A stretch of 36,222 bases of DNA from positions 1 to 36,222 of the forward strand of contig JABLXD010000019.1 in the NCBI GenBank assembly GCA_013178285.1, given 5' to 3'. A program made the position numbers and the translations under genes. The notes beneath the pieces are model-generated. The model was not told the DNA's origin and made no database searches. It was given only the letters and a program-made list of their open reading frames with translations. Positions within the stretch are counted from its first letter, which is position 1, and each line of letters starts with the position of its first letter. Of the stretch, positions 16,206 to 24,889 are shown piece after piece. Origin of the DNA: Methanofastidiosum sp. (lineage in GTDB: Archaea > Methanobacteriota_B > Thermococci > Methanofastidiosales > Methanofastidiosaceae).

Positions 16206-16751
16206 ATGGCATTTGAAGAAGATATACTAAAACGTTTGAAGTCTGTAAAAGGGATTTTAAATGCGTTCTTGCTTACATCTGAAGACATTGATAAAGTTAG
16301 GGAATTTGAAATACAAGCAGAAAAAAATAAGGCCGCAGGTGGAATGATGGACTTTATCAATGAAGGTGTCTGGGAAGTTTTGTCAAAGAATGCAGTATTT
16401 CTTATTTTTATTGATGAAACGTTTTCAGACCGAAAACATGGCCAGAGCTTAACATTAATGAAGGATCCTTCTGGCAATGTTCTTGGCAAGCTCTTGAGAA
16501 AGGATGAGATTCCAGAATATCAGAACAGAAATGATGTCCTTTTCATGGGTGAGGAGTTTGTCCTATTCACTAATGTAAAGGCTCAAGGAAAACCTTACTT
16601 TGTTATCCCTGCCCAAGAAGTAGAAGAACTTAAAGAGCTAAATGGAATTTCTGCTAGCCTATGCGTCCCAACAGATCTTTTCTTTAAAGATAAATATAAT
16701 ATCGATGGAGAAAATCTTGGAACGGTGATTATTGGCATTGACAAACCCTAA
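16206..16751 (+). CDS. Unrecognised cytoplasmic protein, last gene of the hom-asd operon
   Basis: The protein has about 181 residues with no signal peptide or membrane segment. I do not recognise a family. It is an alternating alpha/beta sequence opening with an amphipathic helix (FEEDILKRLKSVKGILNAFL), then a central part with hydrophobic strands (NAVFLIFIDETFSD; VLFMGEEFVLFTN) and a C-terminal strand GTVIIGID. It lacks cysteine clusters or obvious nucleotide-binding motifs. The length and helix-strand pattern recall Roadblock/profilin-like small-molecule or regulatory domains, but this is only an impression. The start is ATG 16206, preceded by GAGGAT overlapping the asd stop; the in-frame TTG 16194 is less likely. 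Tight coupling to asd suggests a role in, or control of, aspartate-family amino-acid synthesis. Confidence 0.6.
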   Translation: MAFEEDILKRLKSVKGILNAFLLTSEDIDKVREFEIQAEKNKAAGGMMDFINEGVWEVLSKNAVFLIFIDETFSDRKHGQSLTLMKDPSGNVLGKLLRKDEIPEYQNRNDVLFMGEEFVLFTNVKAQGKPYFVIPAQEVEELKELNGISASLCVPTDLFFKDKYNIDGENLGTVIIGIDKP

Positions 16752-16783
16752 CGTTTAAATCTAAATCTTTTATTTCTTTTATT

Positions 16784-17575
16784 ATGATTAAATATTCGAT
16801 GTATGTCAAGGAATCTTCGTTTTTTCACAGCCTTGACCCTAGAACTAAAATTATTATTCTTGCATCAATATTTGGTCTAGCACTCTTATATAAAGATCCA
16901 CTTTACCTAGGTAGCATAGCAATCTTTGTTTTAGTAATGATTAGATTCCTTTGCAAAATAAAAATCAGAAAACTTTTAACATACATAAGGCCAATATTGC
17001 CTCTAGTTTTAATGTCATTGTTATTATGGCCATTTTTCCAACCTACCGGGAAAATACTTTTTGAATATTGGAAGATTAGTGTAAGTGAAGATGGGATTAG
17101 GATGGGCCTCGCAATGACATTTAGGATATTTGCAATAATTACTGCAACATTTCTTCTTCTAATGACCACACTTCAGCGTGACCTTGTATTGGGTCTAATG
17201 AAATTTAAGATCCCATACGAATACTGTTTAACTTTGGCAATATCCTTAAGGTATGTGCCTACATTGGCCGGAATTACATACACGATAATGGACGCACAGA
17301 GATCAAGAGGGCTTGAACTCGACAAAGGCCCAATATTCAAAAGAATACGGAATTACATACCAATAATTACGCCTTTGATTATAGGATCCATAAGGATGGC
17401 CGAAGAACTCGCAATAGCAATTGAATCGAGAGGATTCGGATACGGGGAAAGGACATTCTTAAAAGAAATTTCTCTTAAAAGAAGGGACTATGCCACAATG
17501 ACTATTTTTGTTCTGATTTTAGGCGTAGGGATATACATCAGATTGTTGGGTTATGGGAACATGGCATTTGTTTAA
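16784..17575 (+). CDS. Energy-coupling factor transporter T component (EcfT/CbiQ family)
   Basis: This 263-residue membrane protein has the EcfT layout: an N-terminal LDPRTKIIILASIFGLALL segment, several transmembrane helices, and the two cytoplasmic coupling motifs, QRSRGLELD near 170 and AIESRGFGYG near 215, which press the A-site ATPases. EcfT couples a pair of ATPases to a substrate-binding S protein for uptake of vitamins or metals. No ATPase or S component is encoded here, so the substrate cannot be inferred and the protein is probably shared among S components encoded elsewhere. Leaderless expression from ATG 16784 is likely: CGTTTAAATCTAAAT lies about 22-36 bases upstream and no Shine-Dalgarno motif is present. 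Confidence 0.85.
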   Translation: MIKYSMYVKESSFFHSLDPRTKIIILASIFGLALLYKDPLYLGSIAIFVLVMIRFLCKIKIRKLLTYIRPILPLVLMSLLLWPFFQPTGKILFEYWKISVSEDGIRMGLAMTFRIFAIITATFLLLMTTLQRDLVLGLMKFKIPYEYCLTLAISLRYVPTLAGITYTIMDAQRSRGLELDKGPIFKRIRNYIPIITPLIIGSIRMAEELAIAIESRGFGYGERTFLKEISLKRRDYATMTIFVLILGVGIYIRLLGYGNMAFV

Positions 17576-17588
17576 TTCTACCCTAATA

Positions 17589-19442
17589 ATGTTTGACTTT
17601 CAAAAGACTTTTAAAAGAAAAAGTTTCATTTTCATTGTGGAATCTCCTGATTTAAAAAAGACAGAACAGATTAGAGAATATCTAAAAGAGGAATACGAAT
17701 ATTTTGATCTTGTCGAAGTTTTAAAAGAAAAAGGATTTTCTGAAAAAACTCTTGAGAAAGAAGAAATAAAGGCCCTCGTAGCTTCAGCACAAGAAGTAGT
17801 AAATCAGATACAGCATGAGAGAGGAATGTTAAAAAATGAGATTAAGGTATTCCTCGAAGGTAGAATAAATAGGCTTGAACAGAGAATAAGGGAGTTAAAC
17901 GAACCCCCATTCATGATTGGAATATATGTGAGACCTCTTCCCCAAGAAGGGATGCATGAGATTTTTGATTATGTTAATTATAGAATTATAGCTTACATGA
18001 TTGATGATATATATGTCAACAAAGGTGACAAGATACGTTACAAATTCATTGAGGCGAAAGAAGGAGGAAGATTTGTAATACTGGATAGACATCCTGGAAA
18101 AGTTGACACTACACTTGGCGAGATAATAAAAATTGAAGGTAAGTATGCAACTGTAAGATTTGATACTTATCATGAGATGATGATGGATATTGGAGATTTT
18201 TTAGAGTCTAAAGATCCCTATCTTAAAGCTGGGGCAACAGTTACTTTGTTTGGAAATTCAAAGGATTGGGAGATACTTGAAGTTAAACCCAATGTAAAAT
18301 ATGGTGATGATCTCCTTCTTGAAAAGAAACCAAAGATAAAACGAGAGGAGATTGGCGGGCTTGACGAGGCAATTTTAGAGATTGATCAGGCGGTTGGTTC
18401 AGCACTTAGTTATGATTTTATTAAAGAAAAAGTCACTAAACTAAAAATTGAAAGGACCAAAGGCATAATGCTTTATGGCCCTCCAGGATGTGGAAAAACA
18501 TTAATTGCACGTTATGCAGCCTCTATTTCTTCAAGAAACTTTATCAACGTAGATAAGGAACTTAGAAGCAAATGGTTTGGGGAAACTCAACAAAATATCG
18601 AGGAATTGTTCAAGTATGCAGAAGAGAAAGCACCTTCAGTTCTATTCTTCGATGAATTTGATAGTCTAGTTCCAGAAAGGGAATCAGGTTCAGAAGCGGC
18701 AAGGCTTGAAAATCCAATTGTAAATAAATTTTTACAACTACTTGACGGTCTTGAAGAAATGGGGGATGTCATTGTTATTATAGCTACAAATAGACCTGAC
18801 ATCATTGATCCTGCAATTTTAAGGCCGGGAAGAATTGACAAGCATATTAGAATTGGAAGGCCAGATACAAAAGAGGCTGGAGAAAAAATATTGGACATAT
18901 ACCTGAAGCCCGACCAATTAATCCCCCACCCGCTTGAAATCGAAAAATATGGTTCTATCAAGAGATTTGCAGAAGCTATGAAACAAACTATACTTGAGGA
19001 GCTATATGAAAAGAATAGAATTTGTAATATTGAAAAACTTGGCTTAATAAATGTTCCAATTAAAGAAACTATCTCCGGTGCAATGATTAAAAACATTGTA
19101 ATAAAAACAAAGAAGTACTATGTCAATAGGCTTGATAAATATGCAAAATTAATCGATGTAATAAACAACATCTATCACAATAAACTTTACATTGAGAAAA
19201 ACTGTGACGTTCTATGTAAATATATTATAGATGAATGTCATGAAGTTTCAAAGGAGCTTGGGGAAACAGCTGAAAAAGTAATAGGGGATATCAAGAAAGA
19301 TTTGATAGCTGACATTTCTGATAGAATTGAAGAGGATTTCTTGTTAAATAGAATTGAGATTTACATTGACCAAAACGAAGGAATGCTAATTGAAGATTCA
19401 ATAAAGGCCATAGAAGAAGATTGTGGAAACATTCAGCGATAG
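17589..19442 (+). CDS. ARC/Mpa-like AAA ATPase with coiled coil and OB domains
   Basis: The protein has about 617 residues (a start at 17553 inside ecfT would add 12). In order it has an N-terminal segment, a coiled coil (about 54-104), a beta-rich region fitting OB domain(s) (about 110-235), and an AAA module (about 245-430). The AAA module has GGLDEAI, Walker A GPPGCGKTLIARYAA near 297, Walker B LFFDEFDSL near 353, sensor ATNRPDIIDPAILRPGRID with arginine fingers, and a helical extension containing SGAMIKNIV near 496. The GPPGCGKTLIA Walker A, the SGAMI motif and the coil-OB-AAA order match actinobacterial ARC/Mpa (proteasomal unfoldase) better than archaeal PAN, which is about 400 residues. 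The C-terminus ends GNIQR, lacking both the HbYX motif of PAN and GQYL of Mpa, so 20S docking is doubtful. It could be a chaperone or disassembly ATPase. Stop is TAG. Confidence 0.75.
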   Translation: MFDFQKTFKRKSFIFIVESPDLKKTEQIREYLKEEYEYFDLVEVLKEKGFSEKTLEKEEIKALVASAQEVVNQIQHERGMLKNEIKVFLEGRINRLEQRIRELNEPPFMIGIYVRPLPQEGMHEIFDYVNYRIIAYMIDDIYVNKGDKIRYKFIEAKEGGRFVILDRHPGKVDTTLGEIIKIEGKYATVRFDTYHEMMMDIGDFLESKDPYLKAGATVTLFGNSKDWEILEVKPNVKYGDDLLLEKKPKIKREEIGGLDEAILEIDQAVGSALSYDFIKEKVTKLKIERTKGIMLYGPPGCGKTLIARYAASISSRNFINVDKELRSKWFGETQQNIEELFKYAEEKAPSVLFFDEFDSLVPERESGSEAARLENPIVNKFLQLLDGLEEMGDVIVIIATNRPDIIDPAILRPGRIDKHIRIGRPDTKEAGEKILDIYLKPDQLIPHPLEIEKYGSIKRFAEAMKQTILEELYEKNRICNIEKLGLINVPIKETISGAMIKNIVIKTKKYYVNRLDKYAKLIDVINNIYHNKLYIEKNCDVLCKYIIDECHEVSKELGETAEKVIGDIKKDLIADISDRIEEDFLLNRIEIYIDQNEGMLIEDSIKAIEEDCGNIQR

Positions 19443-20107
19443 ATATCCCTTACTTTTCCCATATAGGTTCCATCAAGAAGGTAACAATCAAAATCTTTTA
19501 TTTCAAATCTGCCACTCTCAAAATAAGGTCCGGGTATTTCTTCATCCTTGTTTATCGAAACGCCCTCTATTAAAGGATTAAAAGAAGGCAAAACAATCAC
19601 ATTTTGTGGCCCTTCAATTCTAAGAAAGCACTTTAAACGAGTTATTTTTCCGTTTGAATCAATGAATTCAACTACTGGGTGAACGTGGCCCATTATTAAA
19701 TTACTTCCTTCGATGAGGATGTGGCCATGAGTCAAAACATAGTCTTCTATCTTAAAAGATTTCATGACCTCATTACTGACTATTTCCTCGATATTCCCGT
19801 CATGATTCCCCTTTATCAGTTTAACAGGTATGTCAAAATCAAGAAACTTAGGCAAATTTAATTTTTCAAAATAGGAAGTAAATGGAAGATTGTGCTTTAT
19901 ATCTCCCAGCAATATAAGCTCGTCTATGTTTTTTCTTTTAATGATTTTTAATATGTCGGACTTCATTTTTTGTCCAACATCTGGAACTTTTATCCCTTTT
20001 TTGTAATACTCATATTCTTTGCCTAGATGAAGATCTGCAATAACAAGGTATCGTTTATCAGATTCAATGATTATCGCAGATTGATTGATTACAGGGTACA
20101 AGTCCAT
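19433..20107 (-). CDS. Calcineurin-like metallophosphoesterase (COG1407, Lhr-associated)
   Basis: This 224-residue binuclear-metal phosphoesterase has all five blocks visible: DLHLG near 26-30, LLGDIKH, KGNHDG, THGH and GHVHP. The family (COG1407, ICC-like) is commonly found next to Lhr helicase genes in archaea and bacteria, as here, where it is divergent with 60 bases between starts. That genomic link suggests nuclease or phosphodiesterase action on nucleic-acid ends during repair or RNA processing, though the substrate is not established. Translation from ATG 20107 is probably leaderless, with an AT-rich TATA-like box around 20122-20136 that may also serve lhr. Its 3' end overlaps the convergent AAA gene by ten bases. 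Confidence 0.85.
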   Translation of the reverse strand: MDLYPVINQSAIIIESDKRYLVIADLHLGKEYEYYKKGIKVPDVGQKMKSDILKIIKRKNIDELILLGDIKHNLPFTSYFEKLNLPKFLDFDIPVKLIKGNHDGNIEEIVSNEVMKSFKIEDYVLTHGHILIEGSNLIMGHVHPVVEFIDSNGKITRLKCFLRIEGPQNVIVLPSFNPLIEGVSINKDEEIPGPYFESGRFEIKDFDCYLLDGTYMGKVRDIYR

Positions 20108-20167
20108 AATTTAAAACCAATAAATTAAATTTAAAAATGCTTTGGTGAGTTTTAAGTAGGTGCATCC

Positions 20168-22942
20168 ATGAGCTTTGAGCTTTTAGGCGAAGATATTGTC
20201 AGGATTTTAAACGAATTTAATATTACTTCTCCTACTGATATCCAGAAAAGCTCACTTCCAGAGATACTAAATAGAAACAATGTTTTATTGATGGCTCCGA
20301 CAGGTTCTGGAAAAACTGAAGCCGCAATATTTCCTCTCCTAAGGCTAGTGAAGGATAGCAATGCACCGGGTATAAAAATACTTTATATTGCCCCCTTAAG
20401 GGCACTTAATAGGGACCTTCTCCAAAGACTTGAAAAAATGGGGGAAGCTATGGGGATTTCAATTAAAGCAAGACACGGGGACACAGTTCAAAGCGAGAGA
20501 AGAAGACAAAGCTTGAAACCTCCCGATGTTCTGATTACCACACCAGAAACATTACAGGCACTTTATACTGGAAAGAAATTAAGGGAACATCTAAAATCTG
20601 TAATGGCAGTTGTAGTAGATGAAATCCATGAAATAGCTGAGGACAAAAGGGGCATACAGCTAAGTTTAGCTCTTGAAAGGATTGAAAGACTAAAAAATGG
20701 AAGTATACAGAGAATTGGGCTCTCAGCTACAGTTGGATCAAAAGAAGAAGTTGCAAAGTTTTTAGTGGGAGAGGGAAGGGAAGTTAAGATAATCCAGTCT
20801 CAGATAAAAAAAGAGTTCGACATCGAAGTTGAAACTCCAGAAATCTTTGAAGAAGACATCATGACGGCAGAGAATCTGAAAATATCCCCTTATGTAGCAT
20901 CATCAATTAGAAGAATAAAGGAACTGATAGACGCCCATAAAAGCATCCTTCTTTTTGTCAATACCCGTCAAATGGCCGAAACTCTTTCATCAAGATTTAA
21001 TCTTATGGAAATGAATTTTATTGATGTTCACCATTCTTCGCTCTCCAAAGAAACTAGGATTGATGTGGAAACTAGATTCAAGAATGGAGAAATCAAAGGG
21101 ATAGTATGCACATCAAGCATGGAGCTTGGGATAGATGTTGGCGCAGTTGATCTAGTTATCCAGTATGGTAGCCCAAGACAAGTATCAAAGCTTTTGCAGA
21201 GAGTCGGGAGGGCTGGCCACAAAACTTATCTTGTTTCAAAAGGGGTAATTCTCGCAAGTGATGAAGAGATATGTGAGTCTGCTGTAATTGCAAAAAATGC
21301 TCTAAATTATAGAATAGAACGTTCACTTATACCAGAAAAACCTCTTGACGTTTTATCTCATCAGATAATTGGGCTTTCAATGGAAAGCAATGAAGTTTCT
21401 ATTGAAGAGGCTTTCTCCCTTTTTAAAAAATCTTATCCCTATAGAAATATGAGTCTAGAGGAATTTTGGAGGGTACTATACTTTTTAGAAAGTATAAAAC
21501 TAATATGGATTAATAATGGAATAACTTACAAAAGATCTAAACAAGGGATGTTTTATTATTTTGAAAATTTATCAATGATTCCTGACACAAAACAGTACCG
21601 TGTTGTTGAAGTGGGAACAGGTTCATCTTTAGGTGTACTAGATGAGAACTTCATTGTTTCAAACATTGAAGTAGGTGGAAACTTTATAGTTCGTGGGAGA
21701 ACATGGAAGGTATTAAACATTGAAGAAGAAAGAATAGAAGTAACTGAAACTAGGTCTGTAGGTGCAATACCTTCTTGGGAAGGTGAGCTCATCCCTGTTC
21801 CATTGTTTGTTTCTAGGGATGTGCATGAAATTTTCAACGATGGCTCTAAGATAGGAGAATTGCCCTTAACAAAAGATACAAAGCAGATTCTACGTGATTT
21901 GCTTGATGACCAGTCAAAGTATTTTTCTTATTCTAAAGATTCTTTGGTAATTGAAGATATTGGAGAGTTTGTCATTCTCCACATTTTTAATGGGTCTAAG
22001 GCAAATGATACATTGGGCAGGGTAATAACATCCCTACTTGCACAGAGATTTGGAGAGTCAATGGGGATGAGGACAGATCCATACCACATAATGATAAAAT
22101 TTCCTCCTGGAATAAAAGATGGGGGGACGGTAGTAAAAAATACTTTAATTGAGTTAAATGAAGATCATGTAATACCTATACTTGATATTGTTTTGAAGAA
22201 TACGCCGCTATTTGAGTGGAAAATGATACAGATAGCAAAAAGATTTGGAGTTGTAAGGGCAAACTCTGAAAAATATTTGATGAAGAATATTCTAAAATTA
22301 TACAGAAACACGCCGCTTTATGAAGAAACATTAAATGAGTTATACCACGATAAACTTGAAATTGAGCCAGTAAAAGAATTTATCAGAAATATAAAAAATG
22401 GAAAAATTAACATTGTAATAAATAAGAATAATGAACCTTCTACTTTTTCAAAATATCTATTAGAAGGATCCTCATTTGAGCTTCTGTATCCAAAAAGACC
22501 AGATAAGGAAATTATAAAATATCTAAAGAAAAGACTTCTTGAAAAAAGAGTCACTGTAGCATGTCTTCACTGCAGAAACTGGAAAACTACTCTTTCAGTA
22601 AATAACTTTGATGATAACCCGCAATGTCCCCAATGTAGTGCACGATATATTGGAATTTTAAGAAGGCGCGAAGATTTGGAAATAGTTCGCAAAGGCCAAA
22701 AAGGAAAGTTGGACGAAGAAGAAAAAAAGACTTTGAAAGAAATAAAGGACTCTGCAGATTTAATACTGCCTTACGGTAAAAAAGCCATAATTGTTTTAGC
22801 TGGAATTGGAATAGGGCCAAGAACTGCAAAGAGAATACTAGCAAAAGATAGAAAAAATGAAGAAGATCTTTTTAGGGATATCCTTTCTGCAGAAAGGGTA
22901 TATGCTAGAACCAAGATGTTCTGGCAATCAAACAAACAGTAA
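20168..22942 (+). CDS. lhr: Lhr-type superfamily 2 helicase
   Basis: This 924-residue ATP-dependent 3'-5' nucleic-acid helicase has RecA domain 1 with a Q-motif (SPTDIQKSSLP), Walker A APTGSGKTEAA near 44, the DEIHE box and SAT motif. RecA domain 2 has CTSSMELGIDVG and QRVGRAGH. The Lhr winged-helix and Lhr-core region follows, to about 800, and includes the Lhr-type segment SLLAQRFGESMG. A zinc ribbon (CLHC near 799, CPQC near 820) and a final helix-hairpin-helix-like LAGIGIGPRTAKRIL follow. Archaeal Lhr proteins act in DNA repair or translation-linked RNA remodelling. The start is fixed by GGTGCatccATG. It overlaps the convergent S-layer-like gene by 15 bases at the 3' end. No residue loss is seen in the motor. 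Confidence 0.92.
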   Translation: MSFELLGEDIVRILNEFNITSPTDIQKSSLPEILNRNNVLLMAPTGSGKTEAAIFPLLRLVKDSNAPGIKILYIAPLRALNRDLLQRLEKMGEAMGISIKARHGDTVQSERRRQSLKPPDVLITTPETLQALYTGKKLREHLKSVMAVVVDEIHEIAEDKRGIQLSLALERIERLKNGSIQRIGLSATVGSKEEVAKFLVGEGREVKIIQSQIKKEFDIEVETPEIFEEDIMTAENLKISPYVASSIRRIKELIDAHKSILLFVNTRQMAETLSSRFNLMEMNFIDVHHSSLSKETRIDVETRFKNGEIKGIVCTSSMELGIDVGAVDLVIQYGSPRQVSKLLQRVGRAGHKTYLVSKGVILASDEEICESAVIAKNALNYRIERSLIPEKPLDVLSHQIIGLSMESNEVSIEEAFSLFKKSYPYRNMSLEEFWRVLYFLESIKLIWINNGITYKRSKQGMFYYFENLSMIPDTKQYRVVEVGTGSSLGVLDENFIVSNIEVGGNFIVRGRTWKVLNIEEERIEVTETRSVGAIPSWEGELIPVPLFVSRDVHEIFNDGSKIGELPLTKDTKQILRDLLDDQSKYFSYSKDSLVIEDIGEFVILHIFNGSKANDTLGRVITSLLAQRFGESMGMRTDPYHIMIKFPPGIKDGGTVVKNTLIELNEDHVIPILDIVLKNTPLFEWKMIQIAKRFGVVRANSEKYLMKNILKLYRNTPLYEETLNELYHDKLEIEPVKEFIRNIKNGKINIVINKNNEPSTFSKYLLEGSSFELLYPKRPDKEIIKYLKKRLLEKRVTVACLHCRNWKTTLSVNNFDDNPQCPQCSARYIGILRRREDLEIVRKGQKGKLDEEEKKTLKEIKDSADLILPYGKKAIIVLAGIGIGPRTAKRILAKDRKNEEDLFRDILSAERVYARTKMFWQSNKQ

Positions 22943-24868
22943 AGCCATAAGGTCTTCTAGCGCCTTATTTGTCGCCTCGCCGTTTCTTCCGCCAACTATT
23001 AAAACATTGTTCTCGTAGAATACATTTAGTATATATTCCCACTGTCCAAATGATCTTGACCATACTACCTTTGACACGCCTGAATCGTATAGCTCCTTTA
23101 TTATTAGATTACTTTCTTCATTTCCAATTAGGATTAAGTTCTTCTTTGCCTTATCTTCGCCTGTAACATCTATGTCTCTTTTTATGAGTGAGGCGGGCTC
23201 AATCTTAACTGTTGAATCGTAATACAAATACAATTTTGATTTTCTCTGGCTTACTTCAAGCTCGATACCATTGCCATCTTTCTGCTTGTAGTTTGAGTCA
23301 AGTATGTCGATTTTGAAATAGTTCTTTGGCCCATAAACAGTCTGAGGGTCACAGCATGTTAGATCTATTTTATCGCACAATATTACATCGATTGTGTCAT
23401 AGTTGCACTTCTTAAATCTTGGATGCAATGGATTTAAATCAAGAAAATCATCGCATGTCCAATATTTCCCATCTTTTCCAGGATTTACATAGACGGGAGC
23501 GAAAAATGGAATTTTAATTGAAGCATTGCATTCTTCTCCAGGAGTTTCAAATACAGGGATCTGTTGCTCTTCAGGGGATAAATTTCCATCGCCGTTAAGG
23601 TCAACGCCCAACGCAATGATATCCTCCAAAAGATTGGATATGGTAAGATTATAGTCATTGGGATATGTAACAAATGGCATGCAACAAGGTGTTTCTTCAA
23701 TTGCACCATAATCCTTCAGTGAATAAACATCAAACTCTGCAAGTAGGCTATTATCTGCACCCTCAAAGACTTTTATTCCATCAATATAGAAAACTGGCAC
23801 AGTCCAGATAGTTTCCTCAAGACCATCAATAACTCTTGTTCCCCTCTCAAATAAGAAGTATGGGTCGTTCTCATATTGCCTTGTTGGTACAGTTGTAAAT
23901 GAGCCGTACCCTCCTTTAGGGTCGCAAAGCCCCACACAGGTACAGCACCTTGAACTATTAGCGTCCATTACCATAAGAAAGTCATTGCTTTTCCCGGTGA
24001 AATCAGACACTCTGAGGTAAACTTTATACTCTCCTGAAAAGTTTCCGCCACTTTTAACCTTAAACTTGTCATCCTTGGATGTTTCTTCAGTTGTAGGGCT
24101 GTGAATATCTAGAAGAGTTACAGTGTACCATCCGAATACTCTGGTATCTCCTACTTTAAATATAGTTTCAGGAGAATAAATGGGAATTCCATAAATGAAG
24201 TAACTTATATTTTGATCTTCAGAACGGTAAACCCCGTTATTAATAATTGGGTACTCCCTTTCAAATAATCTGATTTTGTAAGAGTTATATGGTATATCAT
24301 AAAGAGGGCCGCCGCATCCAGCAAAAACTTTTCTTTGGAGGGGGGTATGGATATAAGATACTCTATAAATGATGTCGGACATGTTAAAGTCAAGGCAGTA
24401 ATCATCAGGAACGTCAATATCTGATAGCTTTATCATAATCTCTTCGTGCGTTTCGTTATAATCAAATGCCTTGTCGCCATCCCCATAAGGGTACAAAAAT
24501 GATGAGTACTTGTATCCATCATCCCACCAAAGTGATTTTAATCCGTCTGCTACCTTGATTGAATTTACCGAAGCATTAGCAGGGTCTATTCTTATCGTGT
24601 CACTTGCATTTAGATTCTTTAAAGAAACTTTGTATTCTTCATATATTGTATTCTCAATTCTCTCAGTGTGTCTGTTGGCTATAAGAAAAGCAAGTTTGGA
24701 AGCAGATATGATGTCTTTTGAGGTTGCTGTTTCACCAACAACTATCATAGATTTTACTGTATCTCCGTCAAAAAAGAAATCATCTCTCGGTACGGAAGAG
24801 GAGCTAACATTAGAAGGTAAGAATATAGAAATAAAAATAATTGAAAGTAATATTAGGCCCCTTTTCAT
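22928..24868 (-). CDS. S-layer-type surface protein, cysteine-rich
   Basis: The protein has 646 residues. The signal peptide is about 1-23 (KRGLILLSIIFISIFLPS). The first mature domain carries SMIVVGETATSKDIISASKLA (positions about 40-60) and the last 75 residues carry LILIGNEESN and VLIVGGRNGEATNKALEDL. These are the paired N- and C-terminal S-layer domains of methanococcal and thermococcal S-layer proteins. The intervening region contains an EF-hand-like DLNGDGNLSPEE and 14 cysteines, several adjacent (RCCTC, PCCMPF, LTCCDP), which is unusual for an S-layer protein and suggests disulfides or metal sites. There is no C-terminal membrane helix. It is the last gene of the padR-RND operon, starting with GGTGTatacATG 21 bases after the CARDB gene. 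It may be a minor S-layer-domain protein rather than the main lattice protein. Confidence 0.8.
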   Translation of the reverse strand: MKRGLILLSIIFISIFLPSNVSSSSVPRDDFFFDGDTVKSMIVVGETATSKDIISASKLAFLIANRHTERIENTIYEEYKVSLKNLNASDTIRIDPANASVNSIKVADGLKSLWWDDGYKYSSFLYPYGDGDKAFDYNETHEEIMIKLSDIDVPDDYCLDFNMSDIIYRVSYIHTPLQRKVFAGCGGPLYDIPYNSYKIRLFEREYPIINNGVYRSEDQNISYFIYGIPIYSPETIFKVGDTRVFGWYTVTLLDIHSPTTEETSKDDKFKVKSGGNFSGEYKVYLRVSDFTGKSNDFLMVMDANSSRCCTCVGLCDPKGGYGSFTTVPTRQYENDPYFLFERGTRVIDGLEETIWTVPVFYIDGIKVFEGADNSLLAEFDVYSLKDYGAIEETPCCMPFVTYPNDYNLTISNLLEDIIALGVDLNGDGNLSPEEQQIPVFETPGEECNASIKIPFFAPVYVNPGKDGKYWTCDDFLDLNPLHPRFKKCNYDTIDVILCDKIDLTCCDPQTVYGPKNYFKIDILDSNYKQKDGNGIELEVSQRKSKLYLYYDSTVKIEPASLIKRDIDVTGEDKAKKNLILIGNEESNLIIKELYDSGVSKVVWSRSFGQWEYILNVFYENNVLIVGGRNGEATNKALEDLMALLFV

Positions 24869-24889
24869 GTATACACCGATATCGATTCT

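Noticed and set aside
18587-19096. 169-codon open frame antisense to the AAA ATPase
   Set aside because: Opposite the Walker B and sensor region, Ser/Ile/Phe-rich, no ribosome-binding site or promoter.
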